Source: Cohnella silvisoli (GTDB lineage: Bacteria > Bacillota > Bacilli > Paenibacillales > Paenibacillaceae). Taken from it: DNA of 64,000 nucleotides. Shown here piece after piece: positions 17,209 to 25,873 of this stretch. The stretch is from positions 25,671 through 89,670 of the forward strand of contig NZ_JAIOAP010000026.1 of NCBI RefSeq assembly GCF_021190915.1, in the 5' to 3' direction. Position 1 is the stretch's first letter, and every line of letters begins with the position of its first letter. The notes beneath the pieces were generated by a model. The model saw only the letters and a list, made by a program, of their open reading frames with translations. It did not search any database and had not been told where the DNA came from. The translations under genes were made by a program, and so were the position numbers.

Positions 17209-17412
17209 CCCAAAGTCGGTTTTTCCGACTATGACAGGGATATTGCTCGGTAGCTTGTTCCCAAAGTCGGTTTTTCCGACTATGACGGGGATATTGCTCG
17301 GTAGCTTGTTCCCAAAGTCGGTTTTTTCGACTATGACGGGAAAGTTGCTTGTTAGTTTGCTCCCAAAGTCGGTTTTTCCGACTATGACAGGGAAGCTGTT
17401 CGCTAGAAAAGT
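17209..17412. repeat. Tandem hairpin repeat, 4 x 51 bp (array A)
   Basis: Four direct repeats start at 17209, 17260, 17311 and 17362, an exact 51-bp period. Each carries AGTCGG-TTTTT-CCGACT (copy 3 has one stem change) followed by ATGACRGGG. A short CCGCACCCC-type repeat lies just before it (about 17157-17192). Because 51 is divisible by 3 the array keeps an open frame, but the product would be a simple 17-residue repeat and is not credible as a gene. The 17054-17722 gap also holds the terminator above and the urt promoter below. Confidence 0.88.
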
Positions 17413-17534
17413 GGACTTACAGCGTTGGATTCCTCAATTGGGGGGCAAAAGTTCAGAAAGCGGACCATCGTCTCTAATCATTCATGTTACATAATTGAAC
17501 ACAGACGTAAAATCACTGCTATACAAATGATGTT

Positions 17535-17551
17535 TGTCATAATATATAACA
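17535..17551 (+). promoter_or_regulatory. GlnR/TnrA box 1 upstream of urtA
   Basis: TGTCATAATATATAACA fits TGTNA-N7-TNACA exactly. Its centre is 63 bp upstream of box 2, about six helical turns. GlnR and TnrA control nitrogen uptake genes in Firmicutes, so a urea transporter is a natural target. Confidence 0.8.
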
Positions 17552-17597
17552 TAGATATTGAAATAATCTAATTTACGGTTCTAATTTTTATAAATTG

Positions 17598-17638
17598 TGT
17601 AAGGTATATTGACACAAAAGCTGACATAACCATATAAT
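17598..17638 (+). promoter_or_regulatory. urtA promoter overlapping GlnR/TnrA box 2
   Basis: TGTAAGGTATATTGACA (17598-17614) is an exact GlnR/TnrA box. Its 3' half is also the -35 TTGACA (17609-17614), followed by an 18-base spacer and TATAAT (17633-17638). A box over -35 suggests repression; the upstream box at about -102 could act in activation or looping. Confidence 0.82.
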
Positions 17639-17722
17639 GTCATTACGAACGGCAGGTCTGTGGAGAGAACCGAACGTTCGGATTTAGAGAGAAAACCATA
17701 CTAAGGATCGGGGAGTGGAAGG

Positions 17723-19018
17723 ATGAAGAAGGGAAATTGGTTAAAGGGACTGGTTCTGGCAATGACGGCGAGCTTGGTGTTGGCTGGGTGCGGAGGCAAG
17801 AACAACAATGAGGCGTCAAGCTCAGCTTCGTCTTCGGCACCGACATCTTCGGAGGCGTCATCGTCGGCGCCGGCATCATCGGCTGCGGCAGCAGGCGGAG
17901 ATACGGTGAAGGTTGGTATTTTGCATTCCCTCAGCGGTACGATGTCCATCAGTGAAGTAACGGTTAAAAACTCGGAACTGATGGCGATTAAAGAGATCAA
18001 TGCTAAGGGCGGCGTATTGGGTAAACAGATCGAAGCGGTCGTGGAAGACGGAGCGTCTGACTGGCCGACATTCGCGGAGAAAGCCCGCAAGCTACTTACG
18101 GAAGATAAAGTCGCAACGGTATTCGGAGGATGGACTTCCTCCAGCCGGAAAGCGATGCTGCCGGTATTCGAAGAACTGAACGGACTCCTGTGGTACCCGG
18201 TACAATACGAAGGTTTGGAATCATCCCCTAACATTTTCTACACGGGCGCTACGACTAACCAACAGATCATCCCTTCGGTCGATTTCTTGCTCGAGAAAGG
18301 CAAGAAGAAAGTATTCTTGCTTGGTTCCGACTACGTATTCCCTCGCACCGCCAACAAAATCATCAAGGCACAATTAGCCGCTAAAGGCGGAGAAACGGTA
18401 GCCGAAGAATATACCCCGCTCGGGCATACGGATTACACGACGATTATCGCGAAAATCAAAGAAGCGAAGCCTGACGTCGTGTACAACACGCTGAATGGCG
18501 ATAGCAACGTGGCGTTCTTCAAACAACTGAAAGATGCCGGCATTACCTCCGCGGATCTTATGACGATCTCGGTCAGCGTCGCAGAAGAAGAAGTGAAGGG
18601 CATCGGACCCGAATACTTAACCGGTCACCTCGTCGCATGGGATTACTATCAAACGACGGATACGCCGGAAAACAAAGTTTTCGTCGAGAATTTCAAGAAA
18701 GAATACGGCGCGGACAGCGTAACAAGCGATCCGATGGAAGCTGGTTACGTAGCGGTTTACTTGTGGGCTGCCGCGGCCGAGAAAGCGGGTTCCTTCGAAG
18801 TCGATAAAGTTAAGGCGGCGGCCAAAGGAATCGAGTTCAACGCTCCTGAAGGCAAAGTGACGATTGACGGCGACAATCAGCATATCTACAAAACCGTACG
18901 CATCGGCGAAATTAAGGCTGATGGACAAATCGTCGAGTTGTGGAACTCCGGCGGCCCTGTTAAACCGGATCCTTACTTGAAAACCTATGATTGGGCTAAA
19001 GGCCTGAGCGACAAATAG
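17723..19018 (+). CDS. urtA: Urea ABC transporter, substrate-binding lipoprotein UrtA
   Basis: A 431-residue binding protein of the branched-chain amino acid/amide family. The signal peptide ends in LVLAGC (Cys23) and a Ser/Ala linker runs to about residue 58. VKVGILHSLSGTMSISE, VVEDGASDWPTFAEKARKL, GGWTSSSRKAMLPVFEE and LWYPVQYEGLE are typical of UrtA and distinguish it from LivJ. It starts after GGGAGTGGAAGG. It heads urtABCDE and is under GlnR/TnrA-type control. Confidence 0.93.
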   Translation: MKKGNWLKGLVLAMTASLVLAGCGGKNNNEASSSASSSAPTSSEASSSAPASSAAAAGGDTVKVGILHSLSGTMSISEVTVKNSELMAIKEINAKGGVLGKQIEAVVEDGASDWPTFAEKARKLLTEDKVATVFGGWTSSSRKAMLPVFEELNGLLWYPVQYEGLESSPNIFYTGATTNQQIIPSVDFLLEKGKKKVFLLGSDYVFPRTANKIIKAQLAAKGGETVAEEYTPLGHTDYTTIIAKIKEAKPDVVYNTLNGDSNVAFFKQLKDAGITSADLMTISVSVAEEEVKGIGPEYLTGHLVAWDYYQTTDTPENKVFVENFKKEYGADSVTSDPMEAGYVAVYLWAAAAEKAGSFEVDKVKAAAKGIEFNAPEGKVTIDGDNQHIYKTVRIGEIKADGQIVELWNSGGPVKPDPYLKTYDWAKGLSDK

Positions 19019-19040
19019 CAGATTAGTCATTGCACAAGCT

Positions 19041-19076
19041 GGGGGAAGTGTTCGGTGTAAACCGGGGCTTCCCCTC
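19041..19076 (+). other. urtA-urtB intergenic hairpin
   Basis: GGGGAAG / CTTCCCC with an inner CGG/CCG pairing and no T-run. Such hairpins often protect the upstream mRNA so that more binding protein than permease is made. That function is inferred. Confidence 0.55.
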
Positions 19077-19115
19077 GCTTATATCTTTAAGGCTATAGGA
19101 TCAGGGGGTAACGCA

Positions 19116-20021
19116 ATGGAAGTATGGGTATCGCAGGTTTTTAACGGATTAAGCGTGAGTTCCATCCTGTTACTTATTGCTCTAGGCCTCGCGATTACTT
19201 TCGGCCTCATGAGAGTCATCAATATGGCGCATGGAGAATTTATCATGATCGGCGCCTACGGGGCGTATATGACGCAGCAGATTTTCAAGTCGTACCTTCC
19301 CAAAAGCCTATTCGACGCCTACTTTCCCGTGGCGATTGTTATTAGCTTCGTTATTGCGTTCGCGATAGGCTATTTGCTCGAAGTGACGCTTATCCGTTTC
19401 CTCTACGGGAGGCCGCTTGATAGTTTGCTCGCCACCTGGGGAGTCGGATTGATGCTCCAGCAGCTTGCTCGTTCCATTTTCGGAGCGCCCAACGTTGCGG
19501 TAGCGAGTCCATCGTGGCTGGATGGCGGGCTAACTTTGTTTTCGGGGACGGTGCTTCCTTATAAAAGGTTGTTTATTATCGCACTAGTCGCATCCTGTCT
19601 CTTCGCCATGTATTTGTACATTTACCGCAGCAACGCCGGGCGGCGGATGCGGGCAGTCATGCAAAATCGCGACATGGCGGCCTGCCTCGGCATCTCGACG
19701 AGACGCGTGGATGCTTTCACTTTTGCAATCGGATCCGGCATAGCCGGGATCGCGGGGTGCGCGCTTACGTTGATCGGTCCTATCGGACCTTCGATCGGCA
19801 CCTACTATATCGTGGATGCCTTCATGGTAGTCGTGCTAGGCGGGGTTGGTAAGCTAGTGGGTACGGTGGCGGGAGCGCTTGGCATCGGAGTGTTCAATAC
19901 GCTGTTCGAGTGGTGGACGGATGCCTCTCTTGGCAAGGTGCTCGTATTTCTATGCATCGTGGCTTTCCTGCAATGGAAGCCGATGGGGATGTTCGCGGTT
20001 CGAACCCGGTCCTTAGACTAG
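19116..20021 (+). CDS. urtB: Urea ABC transporter permease UrtB
   Basis: A 301-residue inner-membrane permease of the LivH type with about eight hydrophobic segments. LLIALGLAITFGLMRVINMAHGEFIMIGAYGAY is in length split across the first helices (GLMRVINMAHGEF is the signature), and later VDAFMVVVLGGVGKLVGTVAGA. The start follows CAGGGGGTAA. It pairs with UrtC to form the channel. Confidence 0.93.
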   Translation: MEVWVSQVFNGLSVSSILLLIALGLAITFGLMRVINMAHGEFIMIGAYGAYMTQQIFKSYLPKSLFDAYFPVAIVISFVIAFAIGYLLEVTLIRFLYGRPLDSLLATWGVGLMLQQLARSIFGAPNVAVASPSWLDGGLTLFSGTVLPYKRLFIIALVASCLFAMYLYIYRSNAGRRMRAVMQNRDMAACLGISTRRVDAFTFAIGSGIAGIAGCALTLIGPIGPSIGTYYIVDAFMVVVLGGVGKLVGTVAGALGIGVFNTLFEWWTDASLGKVLVFLCIVAFLQWKPMGMFAVRTRSLD

Positions 20022-20046
20022 AAAACAGATTAACGTAAGGAAGAAG

Positions 20047-21159
20047 GTGATCGCGGTGCTGTCCTCAACTTTGATTCCGCGCCGTGTCTGGTTATTGATC
20101 GGCTATGCCGTCGCTGCGGCAGCTTTGTTCTCCGCGCCGCTTTATTTGAACGATTTTCGGCTGAACTTGCTTGCGAAGTGTTTAGCGTTTGCCATCGTGG
20201 CGCTTGGACTCGATCTGCTGTGGGGTTATACGGGGATTTTGAGTTTGGGGCATGGGGTGTTCTTCGGATTAGGCGCTTATGCGATGGCGATGCACTTAAA
20301 GCTGGTGTCCAGCGGCACGAGAATTCCCGATTTCATGGATTGGATGGGGCTTACCAAGCTTCCTTGGTTCTGGGAGCCTTTCAAGAGCTTTGCTTTTGCC
20401 GCTGTAATGGGAATCGCCATTCCGGCGGGTTTGGCGCTATTGCTAGGATTCTTTACTTTCCGCAACCGGATCCGCGGCGTTTATTTCACGATACTGACTC
20501 AGGCGCTGGTTATTATTACGGTAACGTTATTCGTCGGCCAGCAGGCCTATACGGGCGGAACGAACGGGCTTACGGGTTACACGAAGCTGTTCGGCTACGG
20601 TTTGAAATCTGACACCGCCAAGACGATGGTGTACCTCGCTACCGTCGTGGCCTTAATTTTTTCGTTCCTCCTATGCAGATATTTGGTCAAAAGCCGCTTC
20701 GGCAAAGTGCTTAGAGCGATAAGGGACGGGGAGAACCGCACCCGGTTTCTGGGCTACGATCCGGCTATGTACCAGGTGGCGGCTTTCGCGGTATCCGCGG
20801 GGCTTGCGGGGATCGCCGGAATGCTGTTCGTTCTGCATGTCGGCATTATTTCTCCGACAATGATGGCGATCGTACCTTCGATCGAGATGGTGCTTCTTGT
20901 TGCTATCGGGGGACGGGGGACGCTGATCGGGGCTGTTATCGGGGCCATTATTATGACGCAAGCAAAGAGCGAGCTCAGCGCGTCCTACCCGGATTTTTGG
21001 TTATTTTTCCTCGGGGCATTATTCATCGTGGTCACTGTGTTCTTACCGGGCGGAATTGTCGGTTTGGTTCGGCAATTGCGCCAAGCGCTAACAAGGAGGC
21101 GGAAAACGAATGAAATCAACCTCAATCCTATCGTGCCAGAAAGTAACGGTGTCGTTTGA
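20047..21159 (+). CDS. urtC: Urea ABC transporter permease UrtC
   Basis: A LivM-type permease of about 370 residues. LGLDLLWGYTGILSLGHGVF and LGYDPAMYQVAAFAVSAGLA are family signatures. Two in-frame GTG starts (20047 and 20056) each have a plausible AGGAAG or AGAAGG site, so the exact start is uncertain by three codons. Its last 50 bases overlap urtD. Confidence 0.92.
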   Translation: MIAVLSSTLIPRRVWLLIGYAVAAAALFSAPLYLNDFRLNLLAKCLAFAIVALGLDLLWGYTGILSLGHGVFFGLGAYAMAMHLKLVSSGTRIPDFMDWMGLTKLPWFWEPFKSFAFAAVMGIAIPAGLALLLGFFTFRNRIRGVYFTILTQALVIITVTLFVGQQAYTGGTNGLTGYTKLFGYGLKSDTAKTMVYLATVVALIFSFLLCRYLVKSRFGKVLRAIRDGENRTRFLGYDPAMYQVAAFAVSAGLAGIAGMLFVLHVGIISPTMMAIVPSIEMVLLVAIGGRGTLIGAVIGAIIMTQAKSELSASYPDFWLFFLGALFIVVTVFLPGGIVGLVRQLRQALTRRRKTNEINLNPIVPESNGVV

Positions 21160-21898
21160 CGGATTTAAGGCGGTGCAGGACATGAGCTTGGAGCTTGCCG
21201 CGGGCGAGCTTCGGTTTCTCATCGGGCCGAACGGCGCCGGGAAAACCACGATGCTTGACGCGATATGCGGCAAGGTGAAGCCTGCTGCGGGTTCGGTGTC
21301 CTTCCACGGGCGGAAGGGTACGGTCGACGTAACGCGGCGCAAGGAGCATGAGATTGCCCAACTTGGCATCGGTCGTAAATTCCAGACGCCTTCGATTTTC
21401 TCCGGCTTGACGGTAGAGGAGAATCTGGAAATCGCGATGTCGCAAAACCGCGGGGTTTGGGCTACTTTGCGCGCATCTATGAATAAGACGGACCAGGAAC
21501 GAATGGATGCCGAGCTTGAGCTTATTGGATTGGGAGACAAGAAACGGCTTCGCGCCGGCCTTCTGTCCCATGGGGAGAAGCAATGGCTGGAGATTGGCAT
21601 GATGCTGCTTCAAGAACCGGAAATTCTGCTGCTGGACGAACCGGTAGCGGGGATGACGGACAAGGAAACCGACAAAACAGGTGAGCTTTTGCAGCAAATC
21701 GTGCTTAAACGAACGGTAGTCGTCGTAGAGCATGACATGGAGTTCGTTCGTAATTTCGCCAGCAAAGTCACGGTTATGCATGAAGGAAGGCTCCTTAAGG
21801 AAGGCTCCATGGACGAGGTGCAGAGAGACGACCGGGTAGCGGAAGTGTATTTGGGCCAAAAAAGGCGGGATTACGATGTTGTCAGTTCATCAGCTTGA
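21110..21898 (+). CDS. urtD: Urea ABC transporter ATPase UrtD
   Basis: A 262-residue LivG-type ATPase. Walker A is GPNGAGKTT (about 39-47) and Walker B ILLLDEPVAGM; the signature loop is LSHGEKQWLEIGMML, the LSHGE variant usual in UrtD. It has a strong AAGGAGGCGG site inside the end of urtC and overlaps it by 50 bases. It energises UrtBC with UrtE. Confidence 0.93.
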   Translation: MKSTSILSCQKVTVSFDGFKAVQDMSLELAAGELRFLIGPNGAGKTTMLDAICGKVKPAAGSVSFHGRKGTVDVTRRKEHEIAQLGIGRKFQTPSIFSGLTVEENLEIAMSQNRGVWATLRASMNKTDQERMDAELELIGLGDKKRLRAGLLSHGEKQWLEIGMMLLQEPEILLLDEPVAGMTDKETDKTGELLQQIVLKRTVVVVEHDMEFVRNFASKVTVMHEGRLLKEGSMDEVQRDDRVAEVYLGQKRRDYDVVSSSA

Positions 21899-22583
21899 AG
21901 CGGGTTATGGCGAGAGCGTCATTTTGCGAGATGTATCGCTTACGGTTGAGCCGGGTCAAGTCGTCTGTCTGATGGGGCGTAACGGCGTGGGCAAAACAAC
22001 TCTGATCAAGAGCATCATGGGGCTGCTCAGGGCAAGGAAGGGCTCTGTTTTCTTCAAGGGAAAAGACGTGACGAAGCGGGCGCCGGGCGAGAGGGCCAAG
22101 AGCGGAATCGGTTATGTTCCTCAAGGGCGCGAGATTTTCTCCCAGCTGTCCGTTTACGAGAACCTGCGAATCGGGCTTGAGGCGAACCCGGATTCTACCA
22201 AGCGCAGAAGCAAAGTGATTCCCCCGGAAGCGATCGAGAAGTTCCCGATTCTTCCGACCTTCTACAAGCGTCGAGGCGGAGACTTGAGCGGCGGCCAGCA
22301 GCAGCAGCTCGCGTTCGCGAGAGCACTGATTTCGGATCCGGAATTGCTGGTGCTCGACGAACCGACGGAAGGGATACAGCCATCCATCGTGGACGATATC
22401 CAAGATGTAATCCGTTCAATTCACGATGAAGGGAAGACGGCCATCCTCTTGGTGGAACAGAGCTTGGATTTCGTGCGCAGCGTCGGAGACCGTTTCTACA
22501 TTATGGAGAAAGGTTCCATCGTATGGCAGGGTGGACGAGAGGATTTGGACGATCCGGCCGTTATGAAACATTTAACAATCTAA
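21876..22583 (+). CDS. urtE: Urea ABC transporter ATPase UrtE
   Basis: A 235-residue LivF-type ATPase. Walker A is GRNGVGKTT, the signature LSGGQQQQLAFARAL and Walker B LLVLDEPTEGIQ. YGESVILRDVSL near the N-terminus is characteristic of UrtE. It overlaps urtD by 23 bases, completing a tightly packed five-gene operon. No urease genes are in the window. Confidence 0.93.
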   Translation: MLSVHQLEAGYGESVILRDVSLTVEPGQVVCLMGRNGVGKTTLIKSIMGLLRARKGSVFFKGKDVTKRAPGERAKSGIGYVPQGREIFSQLSVYENLRIGLEANPDSTKRRSKVIPPEAIEKFPILPTFYKRRGGDLSGGQQQQLAFARALISDPELLVLDEPTEGIQPSIVDDIQDVIRSIHDEGKTAILLVEQSLDFVRSVGDRFYIMEKGSIVWQGGREDLDDPAVMKHLTI

Positions 22584-22621
22584 ATTGTTTTAATATTATG
22601 TAATAATATCTAACATAAAGG

Positions 22622-22651
22622 TTGACGATTGACGGCCGTAATTGGTAGAAT
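22622..22651 (+). promoter_or_regulatory. Promoter of the guanidine-riboswitch operon
   Basis: TTGACG (22622-22627), an 18-base spacer starting ATTGACGGC, and TAGAAT (22646-22651). Nearly the same element is at 25626-25655 before cbiM. Confidence 0.6.
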
Positions 22652-22703
22652 GTAAACAAAATTAACAATTGAATAAAGGTTCCGCTTAACAGGGAACGCA
22701 AAA

Positions 22704-22825
22704 GTCGTCTAGGGTTCCGTTGGCGTAAGGTCAAGCTGGTCCGAGAGATGGCGTATGGCAATGGGGGAGTTAGCTAAGGACGACCCGCCATATCACACGG
22801 AAGGACAAAAGCCTGGGAGACCCTC
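22704..22825 (+). promoter_or_regulatory. Guanidine-I riboswitch (ykkC subtype 1)
   Basis: Conserved ykkC blocks are TCTAGGGTTCCG, CTGGTCCGAGAG, ACACGGAAGGACAAAAG and CCTGGGAGA, in order. Subtype 1 binds guanidinium and switches on guanidine export, breakdown or transport genes. Related subtypes sense ppGpp or PRPP, but the downstream SsuABC-like transporter is a standard guanidine-I association. The subtype is inferred from the motif plus context. Confidence 0.87.
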
Positions 22826-22848
22826 TCTCTCAGGCTTTTGTTATTTTC
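22805..22848 (+). terminator. Terminator of the guanidine riboswitch
   Basis: CAAAAGCCTG..GAGA / TCTC..CAGGCTTTTG followed by TTATTTT. Its 5' arm is part of the conserved aptamer, so ligand binding should prevent terminator formation and turn the operon on. Confidence 0.85.
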
Positions 22849-22894
22849 ACCGCCTTGTTTGTCTGTAAGCTAAATATAAAGGAGTGGGATCGTC

Positions 22895-23917
22895 ATGAAC
22901 CTAACTTGGAAACGTCCACGCAGCACCTTGTTCATCGCTTTGTCCATTTTGCTAGTCACGGTTTGTGTTCTATCTGCCTGCAATAAGAAAGATAGCTCGG
23001 GAAGCACAAGCGAGCCGATTTCCATCGCGCTAAGCCCTTGGCCGGGCTGGTTCTTCTGGTACCTGGTCGAAGAGAAAGGATTCTTCGAGAAACACGGCGT
23101 TAACGTAAAGCTTGAGTGGTTTCCTGTCTACAGCGACTCTTTGCAGGCGCTAGCCACGGGTAAAGTCGATGCCAACAGCCAGACGTTATCCGATACGCTG
23201 CCGGCAGCTGCCAAAGGAATTAAGCTGAAAGCCGTGCTCGTCAACGACAATTCGAATGGCGGAGACGCTATTGTCAGCAAGCCTGACATTGGAAGCGTAA
23301 AGGATTTGAAGGGCAAGACGGTTGCAACGGAGCTGGGTACCGTAGATCACTTGTTATTGCTGACCGCCTTGGAGAAAAACGGATTGGGCGAGACCGATAT
23401 CAATTATGTAAATATGACGGTTAACGATGCGGGTCCTGCTTTCATCGCGGGCAATACGGATGCTTCCGTATTGTGGGAGCCGTTCCAAACGAAGGCGGTT
23501 AAAGAAGGCAAGGGCAAGGTTTTATTTTCGTCCAAGGAAACGCCTGGTCTCATTCCCGATTTGCTCGTATTCCGCCAAAGCGTCGTAGAAGATCGTGCGG
23601 ATGATGTTCAGAAGATTATCGATGCCTGGTTCGACGCGCTGGAGTATTTCAAAGGCCATGAGGCTGAATCCATAGAGATTATGGCCAAGAAGGCCGAGAC
23701 GACGCCTGAGGATTTCAAGCTCGGACTGGAGAGCATTAAGCTGTTCACGAAAGAAGATAACGTAAATGCATTCGGCAAACGTGAAGAGTATACCTCGTTG
23801 TCTTTCACGGGGAAGAAAACGGCTGAGTTCCTTAAGAAGCTTGATATGATCTCGGATATTCCGGATGTCGACGTTTTGCTGGAGCCTAAGTTCGTTCAAA
23901 AAGCAGCGGGGGGATGA
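22895..23917 (+). CDS. ABC transporter substrate-binding lipoprotein (SsuA/NMT1-like), probably guanidine
   Basis: A 340-residue lipoprotein (lipobox LSAC, Cys29) of the SsuA/TauA/NMT1 fold. SIALSPWPGWFFWYLVEEKG and the region VLWEPFQTKAVKEGKGKVLF are typical of the family. Families like this are annotated as nitrate, sulfonate or bicarbonate binding. The guanidine-I riboswitch directly upstream makes guanidine or a close derivative the likelier ligand. ATG 22895 follows AAAGGAGTGG. It starts a three-gene operon. Confidence 0.85.
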   Translation: MNLTWKRPRSTLFIALSILLVTVCVLSACNKKDSSGSTSEPISIALSPWPGWFFWYLVEEKGFFEKHGVNVKLEWFPVYSDSLQALATGKVDANSQTLSDTLPAAAKGIKLKAVLVNDNSNGGDAIVSKPDIGSVKDLKGKTVATELGTVDHLLLLTALEKNGLGETDINYVNMTVNDAGPAFIAGNTDASVLWEPFQTKAVKEGKGKVLFSSKETPGLIPDLLVFRQSVVEDRADDVQKIIDAWFDALEYFKGHEAESIEIMAKKAETTPEDFKLGLESIKLFTKEDNVNAFGKREEYTSLSFTGKKTAEFLKKLDMISDIPDVDVLLEPKFVQKAAGG

Positions 23918-23923
23918 TGGCGC

Positions 23924-24733
23924 ATGAGTAAGCCGAATCAAGCGGTGAAAAGAAAACGCCATGCCATGCAAATTTTCGAGGATATCCCGAAGCGCGGCTT
24001 TGGGATCACCGCCACCCTATCTTTTCTCGTCATGCTCGCTTTCTGGTCATTGCTCAGCTATGGGGAGCTCGTTAATCCCATTTTCCTGCCTACTCCGGAT
24101 AAAGTTCTCACAAGCTTATTCGAGCAGCTAGGCACGAGCGTCTACTGGCACCATATCGGAATCAGTATTTTTCGGGTATCCGCGGGTTTCGTGCTTGCCT
24201 CCATAGTAGCGATCCCAATCGGTTTGTTAGCCGGTACTTATCGTTATGGAGAAGCGTTCGTTGAGCCGCCAATGGAATTTATCCGTTACATGCCGGCCGT
24301 CGCTTTCATCCCGCTTATTATGGTTTGGGCGGGAATCGGCGAGTGGGCCAAAATTTTGCTGATCTTCATCGGGTGTTTTTTCCAACTCGTTCTGATGGTT
24401 GCCGCGGACACGCGCTTGGTATCCAAAGACCTTGTTCAAGCTTCGTTCACCTTGGGGGCTAGCCGCTGGCAAGCGATCCAAACCGTTATTATTCCGGCCG
24501 TGCAGCCGAGATTGCTTAACACGCTTAGACTGATGCTTGGTTGGGCTTGGACTTATCTGGTCGTCGCAGAGCTCGTCGCCGTAAATAGCGGCCTCGGTTA
24601 CGCCATTATGAAAGCCCAAAGATTTCTCAATACAGAGCAAATCTTCGTCGGAATTATCGTTATCGGGTTGCTTGGATTGATCAGCGATCGCATCTTTGCT
24701 TTCCTTAACCGTCGTTTGTATCCGTGGGCATAA
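23924..24733 (+). CDS. ABC transporter permease (SsuC-like)
   Basis: A 269-residue binding-protein-dependent permease with about six membrane helices. The cytoplasmic EAA loop is seen in LVQASFTLGASRWQAIQTVIIPAVQPRLL. The gene starts 6 bases after the binding-protein stop and is read with it under the guanidine riboswitch. Substrate is inferred from the operon. Confidence 0.86.
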   Translation: MSKPNQAVKRKRHAMQIFEDIPKRGFGITATLSFLVMLAFWSLLSYGELVNPIFLPTPDKVLTSLFEQLGTSVYWHHIGISIFRVSAGFVLASIVAIPIGLLAGTYRYGEAFVEPPMEFIRYMPAVAFIPLIMVWAGIGEWAKILLIFIGCFFQLVLMVAADTRLVSKDLVQASFTLGASRWQAIQTVIIPAVQPRLLNTLRLMLGWAWTYLVVAELVAVNSGLGYAIMKAQRFLNTEQIFVGIIVIGLLGLISDRIFAFLNRRLYPWA

Positions 24734-24758
24734 ATGGAATCATAGGGAGGCAGAAACC

Positions 24759-25607
24759 ATGAGTAAAGCGATAGAGGTGGTGGAAAAAATGGCAGATAAC
24801 GCGCAGGCGGCGATTAAGTACGACAAGGGTGCGGCTTCGGGCGGTTTAGGCTCGATTTCGATCCAAGGCATAGGCAAATCATTCGCGACGGGGAAGACGA
24901 CTTTCCGGGCATTGGAAAATATCGATCTTGAAATCGGAGCCAATGAATTCGTAACGATCGTAGGCCCGTCCGGATGCGGGAAATCCACATTATTACGTAT
25001 AGTAGCGGGATTGGAAGAGGCTAGCGAGGGAGACGTGGGCGTGGACGGCGATTTGGTCGTCGGACCCGGCGCGGATCGCGGCATGGTGTTTCAAGGCTAT
25101 ACGCTTTTCCCGTGGTTAACCGTCAGACAGAATATCGAGTATGGCCCGAAGCTTAAGGGCATTTCAATCTTGGAGCGTCGAGCCATCTCCAACCGTTATT
25201 TGCGCATCACCCGGCTGGAGTCATTCGCGAACCGATTCCCGAAGCAGCTATCGGGCGGGATGAAGCAGCGGGTGGCCATCGCAAGGGCGTTGGCTAACGG
25301 ACCCAAAGTATTGCTCATGGACGAACCGTTCGGAGCGCTTGACGCGCAGACGAAGCTGGAGATGCAGGAGGCGCTTCTCGACGTATGGGAGAAGGAGAAG
25401 ACGACCGTTCTATTTATTACGCATGACATCGACGAAGCGATTTTCTTGTCGCAGCGTATCGTCGTCATGGGCGCAGGCCCGGGCCGCATTCTGAAGGAAT
25501 ATCCCGTTACGCTGCCCGCAGAGCGCACATCCGAGGTGCGGGAGCACCCGGAGTTCCTCAAGCTGAGAAGAGAGTTAACTGCCTTATTGAAACATAAGGA
25601 AGAGTAA
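24759..25607 (+). CDS. ABC transporter ATPase (SsuB-like)
   Basis: A 282-residue ATPase. Walker A is GPSGCGKST, the signature LSGGMKQRVAIARAL, Walker B VLLMDEPFGALD and the switch His in LFITHDIDEA. It carries about 50 N-terminal residues before the ABC core, longer than usual. ATG 24759 follows GGGAGG; an earlier in-frame start lies inside the permease gene and is unlikely. It completes the riboswitch operon. Confidence 0.87.
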   Translation: MSKAIEVVEKMADNAQAAIKYDKGAASGGLGSISIQGIGKSFATGKTTFRALENIDLEIGANEFVTIVGPSGCGKSTLLRIVAGLEEASEGDVGVDGDLVVGPGADRGMVFQGYTLFPWLTVRQNIEYGPKLKGISILERRAISNRYLRITRLESFANRFPKQLSGGMKQRVAIARALANGPKVLLMDEPFGALDAQTKLEMQEALLDVWEKEKTTVLFITHDIDEAIFLSQRIVVMGAGPGRILKEYPVTLPAERTSEVREHPEFLKLRRELTALLKHKEE

Positions 25608-25625
25608 GAATACCTGCCATGAATG

Positions 25626-25655
25626 TTGACGGCTTTGACGGCGCATTGATAGAAT
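25626..25655 (+). promoter_or_regulatory. Promoter of the cbiM operon, twin of the guanidine-operon promoter
   Basis: TTGACG (25626-25631), an 18-base spacer and TAGAAT (25650-25655). It shares TTGACG, an inner TTGACGGC, TAGAAT and a following AACAAAA with 22622-22651. This predicts a leader of about 285 bases before cbiM. Confidence 0.55.
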
Positions 25656-25717
25656 ATTAACAAAAATGGATGAGGCTTTCTCATAAATCGCATAAGTTTA
25701 CCGTTCGTTTGCTGTTG

Positions 25718-25748
25718 TATGCCGTTATTATTAATAATAACGGTATTT
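25718..25748 (+). terminator. Perfect 22-bp palindrome with T-run in the cbiM leader
   Basis: CCGTTATTATT / AATAATAACGG (25722-25743) is followed by TATTTTT. It can be a terminator of the ssu-like operon, an attenuator in the cbiM leader, or a metal-repressor operator. The rest of 25608-25946 shows further small inverted repeats (TAATGG..CCATTA about 25761) and no ORF. Confidence 0.5.
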
Positions 25749-25873
25749 TTACAGTTATAGTAATGGGAGTAAACCATTATTGTAGGAATAACAGTAATTG
25801 TCCTTTTATTTCTTTTTTGCGGTTATTTTATTCCTGACATGCTGCATCTGACTATATACTCATTTGAACGCTC

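Noticed and set aside
17204..17494. 96-residue plus-strand ORF with four 17-residue repeats
   Set aside because: It is the translation of the 51-bp DNA array, has no ribosome-binding site and no protein-like composition; the repeat holds hairpins and not codon bias.
21128..21859. 243-residue ORF on the minus strand inside urtD
   Set aside because: Antisense to an intact ATPase gene and without domain features.
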